Of a stretch of 64,000 nucleotides of DNA, positions 1 through 15,191 are shown piece by piece (positions within the stretch are counted from its first letter, which is position 1; every line of letters begins with the position of its first letter). The notes under the pieces are model-generated. The model made no database searches. It saw only the letters and a list, made by a program, of their open reading frames with translations, and had not been told where the DNA came from. Source of the stretch: Ifrita kowaldi (taxonomy: Eukaryota; Chordata; Aves; Passeriformes; Cinclosomatidae); NCBI GenBank assembly GCA_013398055.1, contig VZRS01000309.1, forward strand, positions 122,758-186,757, read 5' to 3'. The position numbers and the translations under genes are program-made.

Positions 1-3000
1 ATAGCTCCCTGATTGGCTGCTTTTGCAAAGGAGCTAAACTGGGAAAGAAGGAGATTAAACTATTCCCTCACCTCCAGACACCCCTGAGATCATAGCTGGT
101 GTACATTACCAGCTATGCTCATGCTCATCGCTGCCTGTCTCCCATTATTTGCTTGGGCAAAGACAGGCCCTCACTCCACTGCTGCTGCGTGTCTGCTCCC
201 AAGTCAAACGCTTCTGAGCTGTCTCTACCTGCAGCATGACAGCGCTGTAGGATTCACTTTTTACACTTATTGCCTGTCCATTCCTTAAGTATTTGCATTC
301 ACAGAGTTTAAGGGCTCCATTAATTTAACTTCTTGTTTCCTTCTCAGTAAGTGTGGACAATGAACTGCTCAACATAATGTTACCTATTAGAGAAGCACTT
401 GTATTTTAAAAAAACCTTCATTTTTGCCTGAGATCCTGCAGCTGGTGGGGAGCATTTGAGTTTTCTCAGCCTGAACTCACCATAAATGCCCAGAAAGACT
501 CTTGACTCTAGTAACTTCAAATAGCAGAAAAAAGCCCCAAAATAATTCTAACTATGCGGGAAGAAAGGGTTTTTTTTTTTTGAAGATTCACCTCATCTGT
601 AAGAATGCATTCATGAAATATACTTGCTTTGTTTCTGTCTTATAAAATCAATCCAGAAGAATAAAGATTTACTTTATTAATAGACTGTTTTTTAAAAAGT
701 TATATGAAATTTGTTAGCAAAGAGGCAGGGACCAGTAACTCTGAATAGGAAAAAACCCAAAACCAACAAAAGAAACAACCTTGAAAAACCTTAATGCTAA
801 CTAGAGGGAAACCACAGTTATACAAGAAAAAAAGTTTGACTCTGAAAAGTCATTCTTTTTTCTATGGTCAGAGTTTACCTTATCAGCTTATTAATAGAGG
901 AGAAATGAATCAGTTTTCTCCCACAGCTGTAGTGGTTCTGCAGGGACCTTGGAGATGAAAACTGTTTTCTCTCACCTCAGCCAGTCACTTTCATCTCTTC
1001 TCTCAAAGAACGGTGCTATACTGCTTGAGCTTTCAAAGCGAGGTGTCAGGCTGGAGCAGGGCAGACATGGTGTTTCCCCTTGAATTTTTCGCTTTTACAG
1101 CTGGTATTGAGACTGCATTTCAAATTTAACCTGCATGCAGCTTGACAGTAAGCTGATGCAGCTAATTGGGCATAAACTGTTACAGGACTCTTTAAGATGC
1201 TGATGCAGCCATTTATGTTGTCACATAGAGGCTCCCACCAAGGCTGCTCTGCTTGGACACGGTCACAGATGTAAAGCAGGTGATGTCTGGTGTCTTGGTT
1301 CTTTCAGTGACACAGCTTGGACATGACAAACAGGGCTTCTTGTCACTTGTGCTTCAGTGTGCAAATCAAATTAAAAGAGTGTGAGGGAAGGCCATAGAGG
1401 AAGTCTGCAAATTCTTTCAAATGATCCAAAAAAACCCCTGTTTTCATGGCATTTGTAAGAGGACAGCCTCAACCTTTCATCTGGAAAAGAAACCACTTAA
1501 TATAATTGAAGTTACATGCTATATTTATAAACTTCATATCAAAAGCAAAGAAATAAACATTATCATCTCAAAGCAAATACCCCAGAATTATTAGTCATTA
1601 TGATCATCTGTATCTCATCAAACTCTATTGCTGGGAATTACCAAGGCAGGAAATTGAAATACCCAGAGCAGATACCACCTGGTCCTATGCAGATAAATCT
1701 TCCCTTGAAGAAACCAATTTTTGGAATGACTATAGCATGGGACACCCCCAGTTTGCCTCATTAAGGTTTGTAAGCCATTCCATTTACAAAACATTCTGAA
1801 ATTGAGTTTTAATGAGATTTATGTGCAACAGTAAAGACAATAGTAAGATAAATAGTAAGACTCAGCGAGTTTTATGTGTCCTTCTCACATTCAACAATTC
1901 ATAAGGAAAAAATTCATAGCACACTGAAAGCTATTCCCAGTATTCTTACAGGATGAAATCTAGTCACTACAAAAGCAATGGTTTCCAAAATAAAATAAAA
2001 GAAAATATGTTTTCTTTTGATTGTTTACATTATTTAGGTGTCTAAAATTTCTAAATAACAGGAAACCTGTTTTGTTTTGTTTGTTTTTACCCATCTGACA
2101 TCTATGCACTCACTTTGGAAATTCAGAGTGTATTTCTCTCCTCTGTTAGTTGATCTGCCTGCAGCTGTACCAATACCACAGTGTTAAATGTGAGAGCCAG
2201 CTCACTTACTCCCTCTCTCTGTTTAGCAGCTTGCAAAAACTCTGAGATGCACAGAAGGTGTTTCTGTGGACACTGGACCTCTCTTTCACAGCACTTCCAC
2301 CAGCACCACAAAGGAAGCATTCAGAGCACAAGGAAACCTCTCTTGAGCAGCCTCCTATCTTCATAGATGAGAGAGGAGCTGAAGCCCCCAAAAGGCCAGG
2401 AGTGGGTTTGGTGGAATGACCTAAATCAGCATCATCCCAGTGCTAACCTGGTGCATGCCAAAGGCCACAACAGGTGGTCCATGGAGGAAATGTGGGCACC
2501 AAGGGAAACAAGGTGCTAAAAGAAATGAGATATTGCTTTTTACCGACAGAATCTTTTGGATTTTTGGGGAGAGACTTTCAGCACTACTGCCTCCAAGCTT
2601 TGCATTGGTGCTCAAAACAGACTGCTTGCATCTTGAAAAACTGTCTGCTTGAAGTTAATCTCAAGACAGTATACAGGCACGGATGTAAGCAAACTGGTTT
2701 CTGGGGTTGCTGAGTTCTTGGCAGGGCTAGCAGACTAATAAATCCAACCTCCTGTTTATTATGCCTGATAATAATAATGTATTTTTGTTTGGGGTGTTTT
2801 GCTAGGGCTGTAGCAGGACTGTAAGCAGGCCAGCTGCTGTGAGGTATCAAAGTGCGATTAACCTTGTCAAAAAACATCAGGTGGTGTAGTATTGGCAAGG
2901 TATGTGTGAAGAAGGCATTCAAGGTAAAGAATTAAGTTGAAAAATGATTAAGAAAATGTTCCCTCTCAATTACAAAGAGCTAAAGAGAGACAGAGTTGTT

Positions 3001-6000
3001 TTCATATTTACCCGATTGGGGGTGGGTGTGTTGGGGAGAGCATTTACAAACCAACAGGTTCAGCAGCACTTGCTAAGACTGCTCCACTTAAAAAGTCCTT
3101 TGGAAGGAGAAAGGTTGGAGTCTCAGTTTTTCTGAACTCTGGCCAAGACTTGATGTGAAATCCTGCTGATCTGAATAGTAACAGCTGCTAAGGAGCTGAG
3201 TGGAAGTTGCAATATGTTTCCTAGAAACCAAAGGCTTGAGCTGAATGATGAGAGCAGAGGCAGAGAATAAGAAATACTAGCACTAATCATGCTAAATGTT
3301 AGTGTTTTCTCAGTTGCTAGTATTTTCCAGCACTTGCTCAGTCAGATTAAATGCTGTTTAAAGCATCTGTAGTACCATTTTACTGGGATCTCTGTGCAGT
3401 TAATACAATAAAGGGACATAAGGGTATAAATGTGATGCTAGTTCATTTAATTTCATTTACTAGCTATGGCTGAAAATAATTGATGTTCTGCTTTCAGTAT
3501 GAACCTGTATGTTGTTTGCACTGAAATCTAAAGCATAGGCTTTTCCAGGAAAGGAAAACTTCCTCAAGGCAGTCTTGGGTCTAGCTAATCTTGGCTTAGC
3601 TTGTAGTCAAAGCTTTCAGAGGACCGCAGTGGTTAGTAGCAGGTAGGGTAAGGTAAACTGTCTCAAGGTAAACTCTGCTAGTTCTGAGCAGGTGATAGGG
3701 CAGTTCCCTGATAGCAAGGGGCACCTGGAAGGTGGGCACTACCACCTAAGCACTGGCTGGTGGGGCTCAGCTTCTCTGCAGAAGTACGGAAGCTCTGTAA
3801 ATCTTTTTGTCTTATTTCCTCCACACTGTAAAGGACAACTGATGTAGCAGTTTGGTGAGGCACACCAAATATGCTAACAGTCTGTGGTTTGATGTGTGTG
3901 GTTTGATATTTTTGAATGTGGTAGGTAGAAGTGGAGAAGCCTGTGCAAGTGAAGAGGGGGAGAGATGGAGTGTTCTAGTTCCCACAGTGCTGCTCTTTGC
4001 AAACACATGCTGCTGTAGACTATGGTGATGCTGAAGATCCTTGAGCATCATCTGAGTGGAACTTCTGTTTTCATATTTCTCTCAATTTCTGTTTTTCTGG
4101 GAGAAAACTTACAAATTTTTAATTGTCCAGATGTTGATTTATTGATGAAAATCAGAAATTTGCATAAAGTCTTTGTCTGGGAGTCTTCCATCTCTGAAGA
4201 GTAGATTATAAAAGTTGCCTCTTCAAAGCAAATCTTTTTCCTTTTTACTTTGCATATTATTTCTTAAAATGCTACAAAACCACATAATAATGGGGAAACA
4301 GTCAAGACTTGAAATGTCAATGGATTTCTTTTTCTTGGAGGAAGGCTAACAAAGATTGAGAGAAGGAGAGAAAAATGTTTCTCAAATTGTAAGTTTAATT
4401 TTATTTTTCTGTATTTTGATATCTTTTACCAAAACAACACAATACTAGACATTAATACATGTATAAAAATTATTAGGGAAAATAATTCCATATATATTCC
4501 ATTGCTAGATTATTATTATTATCAGGTCTTCAGGGCTGGGGGCGGGGATCAAATGGATTAGTGTACATGAGAATTTATTTGTGAACTGTTAACTTATTTT
4601 TGCACTTTACTGAAGCAGAAGACTCCCCACATATATGTGTGAAAATGTGTCCCTCAGTTGGGTATCTAGAATAAATAAACAATGTTATTTTTACACCAAA
4701 ATCTTTTGTTCCTCCCTAAAGGAATTCTTTCTACATACAGGGGATAAATCATGCATCTGCTTCACATTTTCCTAAAATTATTCCCCTTCCTTCATTGTGA
4801 AATTATGCACCCAAAAATAGGCTGGTTTGATGCTGGTATGAGTAAGCCTGCTGATGCCATTCCATATGGAGGAAGCGTGTAGCGTGTCTACCCTTGCACT
4901 TGTGATCACTTCACTCCTCTTCTACAGACTTCCCACATGACTGAGAGAGCTTTGAGCCTTTCCATCCCTGAGGTTTTGCTCCTGAATAACAATAATGGTA
5001 CTTCTCTCCACTCCTGGGAAGTCTGGGACCTGAGGACATTGCTGTTTGATAAAGTTTCTGGTGGTGTTTGAATTCGAGTCTTGGAAGTACCCCAGATACG
5101 TGTCCCTCTATCCTTACTGTTGCCCTGCATCAGGAAACTGTAAAGAAGTCAGTGATAAATTCATCCTAATTTTAATCTTTCTGACAAACCCTAGAGAAAG
5201 CCTTAATATGTGACCCAGTTTCTATTTCTGAAATATCATGGTTTTAATCCTCTTTCTGTTTCAGTTTTGTCTAATTCAAACTGGGGGTTGGACACTGCTG
5301 TCTAATGCAATCCAGTACTGGAAAAACATTGATATAAAAGCAGAAACAGAAATATTTTCAAAAAGTAAAGAAGTTAAAGGGGAAATCTAGAATTTGCTGC
5401 CATAATTTATTAATATATGCCATCTCATTTTATTATCCACTCTCCTGTGAGAATTTGGAGTGCTTTAGGCTTTAGCTTGCATTGAATGACACGTTTCAGC
5501 AAAATATCTTACCTCATGCTGAGAAGGTGAATGTCATAACCATTTTAGAGGTGCTGAAATTGAATTGCAGACTACTCAAATGCAGCAGAGCATTGTATAA
5601 TATAACATCAAACATACAGATATCTTATTTTGGCATTGCTCAAATGCTTTAAATGACTCATGGTTCAAATGGCTTATCCATACACCTACATAATTAGGCA
5701 AATGGGGAATCGGGTATGGTTACTAACTGGGACCATTAGAGAAATCCATCTGAGTACATGTGGTGCAGCTCCATCAAGGGCTTCGAATGGTCACCTTGGA
5801 ACTATTTCTCTTTATAGAACATAATGAATGCTGGCCAGAAAATCAAAAGTAGCACTTTAGGACAAAGAGTTATTATAATCAGTCTGTTGGATTTTACTCC
5901 ACCTGTTTCTTCTACACTCTTACACTAGGATACTGAGATACAAAGTGGTCTCCAGCAAGGCCATGTGGATACAAATCCAACCTGTTGCCTTAGTACAGGA

Positions 6001-9000
6001 TTTCAGAGATTGTATTTGTTTCTTCATACAGTATCAAAATAATACCCTATATTCAGAAATGTGATTCCTTGTGTGTGCAATGAGTCATGCTAAGAGGATT
6101 TCTTGGTTTTCCTCTCCCATCTCTTCCTGAAATAATTGGTCTCTCTGGTGTTAACTGGCATTTCACCAGACTATGCAAACCTGTGAATAACCAGAGGCTT
6201 TTATTGAAAGACAAATATACTTATATATTCTGGAAAAAGCTTTGTGCATGTATTTCAGTGACTTAACAAATCAGTGCCCTGATAAGATGTGTGGTTTGAA
6301 AACATTTTAGAAACTCGCAGAATAACTGTGGGGCTATTATTGTTTCCCCATTGTGTGCATTATCTATTAGGTTTCCTTGCCTCTAAGAGGATCGTACTCA
6401 TTTTCATCTGTGCAGAAATGCAATGTTCTTCAATGAGATTATTTAATATTATCCTGGAATCATGAAAATTGCCATACTGCCAGGTTAAAATAAACAGATG
6501 CTTATCTCACCCAATGGTTCCCTTGTTTCTTGGTGTTTTCATAATGTGATTTTCACAAATCACAAACATCATGGGACTCATCCCAGGAGATGTTCAAATG
6601 AAACTAGATTATCTTTAAAACATTCCCCTTCAGAAAGCATACCTCCCATGTGATCATCATTTAAGCAATTTAAAATATCCTACTCACTCTGTTTCATCCC
6701 TTTTTATCAGAATTCTTCCACTTGAAAATGTATTTCCATTAATTTGCTGCAGAAGGAGTTAGTGGGGTGAGTCAGTAGATAACCCTGACTGCACTGCTGT
6801 GGTAAATTCTCTGCAGTTCCATTGGTTTCAGTTCTGTTACTGCCCATACCCCTCTGTGTGCATACAGAAAATGGAACCGAAGAGCTGTTCCTGCCCAGAG
6901 CACTCAGTTATGCCACAGAGGGCAGGTATGGAGGGTCCTTCTGACCCCCTTTGCAGTGCTAGTTAACAAAGAGTGCCAAATGGAGAGGGCAGTGTCTCCT
7001 TCCTGCACTGTTCTCATTGCCTGCATTTTCTTCACAACTCTATGTCTGTTACTGCTTCAGTAAAGCACTCAGATGCTTCTGTGTGGTTGTATTTTCTTTG
7101 GAAACATCCTATGGGTCCAGTGTGGTTTCCTTTTGATTGCTTCTCACATGTCCAGCAACAAGTACATTTTTTAACCTCCTCTGTAAGAAGGATAGCAACA
7201 AGGGATAACATTTCCATAGTCAAGACACTTCAGAAGCGGCAATTAACGATCAGAAGACACTGAGATAGGTAAATATTGTTATCTCAGCTTTTCAGTTGGT
7301 GAAAGTGAAATAAGGAGGTCAAGGCCAACGTTTTCCAATTTAAAATTTATGGTTGGACTTGGATGGCTAAATTAATGACATGAATTGTGAACTTTTGAAG
7401 CCTACAAAATCAAAAGGACTGCACATTTTCAAGATCCATGGAAATCTGAACACACATTTATATGCCACAAGTGCTGTAACCAAGTTAAATGTTCTTGCTT
7501 TAATTATTAGGGCAATGTCAAGTCATGGCCAAAGATATTGCCAATCTTTCTAGGTTGTAGAATTTTGTCTTATGTGCAGCAGTAGGTAACTGCATTTGCA
7601 TTTGCCTCCTCTGTTTATTTGCACTTACACAGTATCAAAACCTTAGCAGGAAATTTTCCTTAAATATCATGGTTGCTCTTAAGCTGTATTTAGATTTCTT
7701 TGGTTTGCTTCACTACAGACCGTCTCACATTCATGAAGGAACTTGCACACTAAGTGAAGGAAAAATTATCATTTACTCTGTGGGTGGTTGTGGAAGAGAT
7801 GAAAGCAGGCACTTTCCTCATGAAAAGAGGAAAGAAAGAGCATCTTGCTTTCCCAGAGGACAGTAGTAGGGAAGGGACAGGGCTGGATGAGGCAGCTCTC
7901 TGAAAGAGGGTTTGTGCTCCATTCCTCTCCACATCCATGCAGCACTGTTTGAAAGGGACTCCAGGTATGGTGGAAGTGCTGATGCAGACCATGAGCTGCA
8001 CGTTGTGCTTTCCTCACTTACGGGTTCTTTGTTAATGAAGTGCTGACCAGATGGCCCCCAATTGCATCAATGCATCAATTGTTTTTCTCATAGATTTGGA
8101 CTCTTAAAAGTTGAGGAGGAGGAAGCTAACTGCAAAACTTGAACGTTTTGGACTGATTTGCCCTTTTGGTTCTCTCCCTCACATTAAGGCACATGGCCAA
8201 AGCAGAAGTTTTCCCATATTCAGCACACATGGCACAGAAAATACAGATATGCTGCCTAACTCAGTAATCAGCAGTGGAAGAAGACAGCTGTTTCCTTTAA
8301 CTTAGCACGTGATCTGACTCCCTCTCATGCTCTGTATTTCTTCTCCTGGCAGAGGGGTGGAAGAGTCAAGTCAGGTATCTCCTTTCTCATTACTGCCTGG
8401 AGGTGGCATGTTCTGCCTGGAGGCACTGATCATCCTGATCATGTACTGCCCCACATGCAGCCAGTCGATGAGGGGAAGCACAAGCTGGGGGCTGCTGCTG
8501 AGGCAGACAATAACTCTCACATCAGAAGCCTGGAGACAGTATTTTGGCAGCCTGGGAAAGGTACATGCTTTGCCTTAATTATGAACACAGTTAGTTACAT
8601 TGCTCGTGAAAGTTTCATTACACCAGTTAGCATATTAGCATTACAAACAACATAATGAAGCATAATTGGTACAAGGGTTCAGTGTGAACTAATTGATCTG
8701 GAAAAAAATGCCATTTCAGACTACAAACAAGAAAAATAAACCTTGATGTTTCCTAGAAATTTCCAGGAGGGATTTCATTTACAAAGTAGTAAGATAGAAT
8801 TGAGAACTTGCTAGCTAGCTGGTTTAATTTTTTTGTTGATTGATTTATAAAAATAGTATCTTGCTTATCACCCAGCAAGGAGATTTACCAGCAGGGACCT
8901 GTATATTGAGCTGTGTTTGATTGGAAATAGCTGGAATTGTTGGTTTGGGAATAAGAAGATACATCATGTTTAAAAAAGATAAATTGCTGCTAATTTTTGT

Positions 9001-12000
9001 TGTAAAGGTTAGTACATTCAAATAAGGTTACTGAGAGAGGGAAAACCATTCTAGTTACAAAAAATCTGTCAGCACAGCTATAAGATCTTGCTGAGTCCTG
9101 TGCTGTACAGTGTGCTCACTGCAATAGTTAAGTTTTTGTCAATCAAAAATAGTGACATGGCATTCAACTTAAACCCCCTTCTGTTGCACCTCTCTTTTGT
9201 TCTAAGCCAAAATAAAAATACCTTTTCCAATACTGAAAAAAAAATTGAGATCTAACATTTTGTTTTACAAATTATCTTTTTGCTTACCCATATCAAACCT
9301 CTGGAACTATGATAGCTACAAACTCTTCCTTGTGTCAGAGCCAAAAACAGCTCCTGTGTTTCTGTAAAAAAAAAAATCAGGGTTTACAATTATAGTTGTG
9401 AAAGTTAACGAAATGCCCTTTAAAGAGCTAAGAAATATTGTCATTTAAATGGGCCTTGCTACTATCAATTTGGTGAGATTTAATTGTTTTTATGTGTGAA
9501 AGCACCAACGTTTTTCTGGGGAGACAATCCTTTGCTGATGCCATTGGGACAACTTCTGTAGCAAGAGGCAAAGGTGTAAAATGAGCAGAGTCTCGGATGA
9601 CAGGTATATCTTGGATCAAATGCATGTCTTCAGCAGGTGTCAGTGGTTTTATGCCACACAAGGTAGTTGTAAATATTTGAATAGCGGGCTCCTGACACTC
9701 ATAAAGTGAGCAGTGTGAGAGAGCTTTCCCAGTGATTTCACAGCTGGGAGGCTGAGGAGTGAGGCCAGCAGCATCCCTCTGGGGATGGGGAGGTAGGCTG
9801 GGGGCTGGCTTGGGTGAGGGGCACTGAGAGGAGAGAACCACATCACCTGGCTGGTCTGTGACCATCCTTCTTCCCTCTTGGGGTGACAGCAGCGGGTGTT
9901 TCCTGGAATTCAAGGCTCCTTTTAGTGACATCCTCCATGCTCTTCACCCCATTTTATTTACCTTTGCCTAGTAAATCCCTTGTCAGGTAAGACAAATGTA
10001 TTAATAACACTTTAAACCACTTCAGCACTGCAAGAAACACAGAGCTGAGGGCTGTGACAGCCAAGTTCAACACACATAATTTGCCCATTTGAACGTTTTG
10101 CAGTGAGTCATTTTTGGGTGTGCATGCCAAGTGCACCGGCACCAGTGCTGCAAGAGGCAGTGTTTCCTTCCTGCATGGTGGTGTCAGCTCAGCACAGATG
10201 GTGCAAATCCCCAGCAGTGGATCACCAGATTTCGTGCAACAGGTGGGTTTGCTTCCTTCAGGGATGAAGGAAGAGCAGGCAGGACGGGCTGAGTAAGGAG
10301 ACCTCCCCCGCCCAGCACCACAGCTCAAAACTACACCAGGCAGTGACTCCCAGCAGGGTATGAGAGAAAAGGAATTTGAACATTTGATTAACTCAATAGC
10401 TACATGCTGTCTAAATTACATCTAGATACTACATCAGCATTTGAGCTAATTACAAATCTGGAACAGGGGCACATTTCTCTGGTGATGCTCCTCTGGTCTG
10501 GTTGAGAAGTGAGGCATGGTGTGAGCAAAAGTTCCTCATTCCTCCAGAGAGTGTGAGGAGGATTGCCTTCTGCACATCATTGCCAGCAATGTGCCCAGGC
10601 TAGAGACTACAAAACAGGGATTACCTCCCAGGTCCACATAGCCAGGGCAGCTGCTGGCACAACTGGAGGGTTACAAGTGGAAGTTGTAGCAAAGGCTGAT
10701 GCTGAAACACACATTTATGGGCTTGGAAGTGCTTTGAGATCCACTAGGAGTAACTTTTGAGAACAAGATATATACTGGTGGGAAAACATGCTATGGATAA
10801 CAAGAATAGGCCATGATCCTGAGTAACCAACTCTCTTGGTTTTCTCATGATGTCTCATGATGTTCCCATTTTTGCTGAAAGTCAGAGCTCCTGAAATCAT
10901 CTGCTTAGCTGCAAATGCCACTTCTAAACTAGAAAGATGAGTAAAAGTAAAGCTAAGCCTGTTACTTCGCACACCTGATGATTTTGAAGATAGTCTGGTG
11001 ATTTATGTTGCTGAGTACAGGATCTTCAAAAGTTTGAGTGTGGCAGTCCTTGAAATCTGTAAATCCACTGTCATGCATTTTCTACCAAATGCTGCACAAA
11101 CTGGGAGCAGTCCCCAAGCTGATCACCTGTCTGAGCTAATTCTTCTGCAATTTGGGATACAGGTCCCACTTTCCCAATGCTTGCTGATGGTTACAGTGCA
11201 ATAATATCTCAATGACTTCGCAAGCTAGCAAATAATTAGTAAAAACTCTGCGTAATATGAAATTTTGCAGTTAGGGATCAGTGTTTTGGAACCTCACTGA
11301 TATGTGAGGAACATGTGAAGCACACACCTAACATGGGAGGAACATGTTAGTAGTACAACAGGCACTCACTCATTTTATTGCACTGTTATTCTAATATATA
11401 GTCAAAATAACCTTTCAGAAATAATAGGCAATCCAGTCCATAACCCAACAAGTTCTTGGCTACTTTTCTGCATGTACTTTTAATTTTCGTTCCTGTATTG
11501 GAAGCTTTTCATGTGTGGCTCAAGGACATAATAAACTGATTTCATATAAGCCTCTCATTAGTGGGGAGCCACTCATTAGCTGTAGATCTGTGCTGGACTT
11601 TAAGAGAGAAGTTTCTGCAGTTTGTGATCAATATCAATCTTTCCATGACAAAGGTTCAGCCACTTGGGACCTGATGTAATTAAGTCAGCTTTACATTTTC
11701 CCATTAAACTGAACCCTGTTCTTTTACTTAAAGTTAGGAATACTTCCTTAGATTTTAGGAAGGGTGCTTCTAAGACTTCGGGTTTTTGTTTTTTAACTAA
11801 TTCATTTTGCTACATTCAAGAAGGTTAAAAAACAGAGCAATTGTACTGTTGTGGCATGTTAAAAAAACTCTGGTGTTGTCTCTGAATGTGGTCATTCTGT
11901 AAATATTATGATGACTCCTTTTTTTCCAGCAGTGTCATCTTTCAGTCCTTTGACCCAAGCTGAGTAGTGATCACCAGCTGTGTGTTTCTGCTTTTCAGAG

Positions 12001-15000
12001 CGCCTTGATTTCTACTTTTCAAAGTCCTTGATCATTTTTTCAAAAATGCTGATCATTCACTACTGCAGCTGAAACATACCAATGTTGGACAGAGAGAGCA
12101 CCCGTGAAATTCTTAAGAGAAAGGTGAAGGTAAATAAGCACCTGTACTAGGTATCTGAGTACATTAAAATTGTTTGTCTGCTATGAATTGGCAAAATCCA
12201 GGTCCCAAGCACCTCCTGTGGTGTGCTCTAAATTAGTAGACACTCACAACTCTGTGTTTCATCTCCTTTGAAAAAGCTTTTTTATTGTGCAAGAAAATTT
12301 ATTTCACAGTGTAGCGTTCTCTTTTAAAAGTCAGATTTCACTTCTCCTAGGATATTTTTTTTCTTCTTTTTTTTTTTTTTAGCCAGGAAATATGAAAGTT
12401 AAGTAGAAATGAGCAGTAAAGTAGTTTCTGGACTATCTTAGAAAAATTAGAATTTCTTCCTGAATTTAAAGACAATTTCTTGCCTTTACTTTTAGCAAAC
12501 TCCAGTTTTTAACAGCTCCCCCCGTTTCAAAAGTGTCACTCGAAACATTTTTCAATCATGATTCCTCATGTGTTTGGCATTCTGCTGTGGTCCCTGATGA
12601 GGCAGTGACAGGCTATAGCTCTTCCTACCTGTGCTGTGTGCAGCAGAGAGGGGGCACCGCCGGGGCTCAGCGGCTGTGGGACAGGCTAAGCAGGCTCTGA
12701 TCCTCTGTGCAAAGCAGCTTCTTGGGAAGGAGGCGATGCAGGCGCCACGCCTGCCACTCTGTTACACAAGAATTCGTGAGACATCTGTAGTTTACATAAT
12801 GGTACCCAGCGTCCAGGCGGCATTTCTCATCAGTAGATAATAAAATGCTCTTTGAAAAAAAAAAATAGGTCAGTGTCATCATCCTCGATTTACATATTCT
12901 GAGTCTGACTTTGAAGAAAGGGCATTTTTATGCTGGTCAGAGCAAGGGTAAAAGACAAGACAGTTGTGCAAAGATTTAAAACACTTGAGCAATGTGCCTG
13001 AGTGAGCAAGGCTTACCTATTTAGTACTTCAGACCTGTGGCTGAATCCAAAACATGCCTAAATTATCCTTGTATAACTTCGCAGACATAAAATTAAATAC
13101 TGCTAATTACCTTCCTGTCTCTGATGTGTTATATTTCCGGCTGCAGAACAAGCAGTCCCTATAGCTTGATTTGCTTAACACTTCACGCTGAGACCTTGTC
13201 TTCAGTTGCATGTAGTCTGTGTGTGTACACAGCCGTGCAGGTTAGGATTTTCAAAGCTGTCTGAACAGCTTTATCTTTAAAGACAGCTGACCTTGAAGAA
13301 TCTTTTAAATAAGTGCTTCTGTAAAACAATTCAGCACAAATTGAAGTTTGGGGGACAATATTTTTAGGCACGTCATGGGGGATTTTCAGTCTCACGCTGA
13401 TACTGGATGCAGGCTTTAAAGTTGCCACTATTATTTCTGTGCCTGCAATCCTTGCATACCCCATTCCCACAAGTCCTCTGCTTTGGTTCTGCCCCTGTAA
13501 AATGAAACAGCAGCATCTTCTTTATGCAGTTCTTCCCATATTTTGCCTTTTTGGCCTGCAAACTCTTGAGACCAGAGTTCCTGTCTTAAATATACTGTCT
13601 GGTTTGTCTGAACCCAAATGTTATTTAAGAAACTTGCTGTAGCTTCACTGCAAGAAATGTATACTAATGTAATATTATTGTAGGCTCTTTGGTCAGCATT
13701 TCACAACATAATAAAAGGAAAACACATTTAGGAAGAGGAGTGTATATTGTAGGAATGATCATTTGTTTGACCTTAATCTGTCATTGGCAAAGCTTCCAGG
13801 CTGCACTGTATTAGCAGATGGATAATGGGCTCCAGCTGAAATTACTTGCACAGTTAAGTAGTTTATTTTCTCATTTTCCTACAGAGAGAGTCTCTAAGAA
13901 CAGGGCTGGCACACAAACACTCACGTACATTCCTGCATGAACATGTTGGGCTCATTGTTCAGACTGTTTCAGTGAGCAGCTGAGGTGCTGCCATCTCTTC
14001 TCCAGTGCTTTGTGCGAGGAACAAAAGCTGGAGCCAGGTTGTCACTGTTGCTTCCCTTGGGGAGAGTGGGGAGCCTGGCACAAAAGTGCAGCACCTCATT
14101 TGGGACAGATTCCAAAGGACATGGGGAGGGAGGTTTTTCACAGACTTCACTGGATTTTGGATTGTCTTCAGGGTTTTAATCTTAGAATAGCTTGCAAAGC
14201 TTCTCTGTATTGAGCTTTTCAGTGATGTCTTTCTGCTGTGTAGAGAGAAAGTAATTAAAAGAGAAAATTTACCATAGTGGTAAACAAAATTAGAAAAAAA
14301 AATTCAGAGGAAGTAGGATTCAGGAGATAAAACCAGAGAAAACAATAGAATGAACATTCATTTTGCATGCATACAATCTTATTGCCTATAACGTTTGTTA
14401 ACAGGTTAAGGAGAGCTCTTGCAAAGATTTTTATTAAAGTGTAAGCAACATGAAGTACAGAAATTATCAATGCTGCTAATTACACATCTTCTGATGACTT
14501 TGACATCTCTAGAAAGGAATTCCTCACAACACAACTGGATAAGATTTGCATAGTTTTTGTCAAGATGACTACTCCCCTAAACGATTCAAGTATTATTAGA
14601 GCAGAATTAAGCAATGTGCAATTCACGCCTGCGAACCAAAAATAGTCTCTCATTTGAACACAGAGATGTAGAGGGTTATTGATTGTAAATTAAAACATTA
14701 TAAGCAAATTGTGCACAAAGAAAGGGGTGAATCCAAGGGTTTTGTTCAGGAGTAATGCATTTATTTATTCAGTAATGATACAAAGAACTTTGCATCTGAT
14801 GAATGATAATACAGATGCTTAGTAGTTACAGAAATATTATTGTTTTCATGTGGTAGAAAATTGTCATTCGAAGCTGGCTTCTTTCCTTAGCATATAAACC
14901 TGCCAGAACTGTTCCCAATGACACAGGGTAATTTTAATGAAACTTAATTGAAAGAAATTGAAAGGCAGGTTGGATTTGGTACTCCCATCTCAATTATATT

Positions 15001-15160
15001 AATTCTGCTTATATTAACCAGAGACAAAAGAAATTCATTTAACTATGCTTTATTCCTAACAGAATCATGGGTAAATGACAGTCAAAGAAAATTGAAAAAG
15101 AAAAGAAGAGCAGATCCCCCGCTTAGAGTTGTAGAAGCTGAACTGAAAAGGGATTTTTTG

Positions 15161-15191
15161 GTTTTTTGTTTTGTTTTGTTTTGTTTTTTTA
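15161..15191. repeat. TTTTG simple repeat
   Basis: Short run of GTTTT units ending in a T tract. It is a simple microsatellite with no evidence of function. Confidence 0.7.

Noticed and set aside
9428..9931. 167-codon open frame on the - strand
   Set aside because: No family resemblance, no promoter or splice context. Its length is within chance for the number of frames examined.
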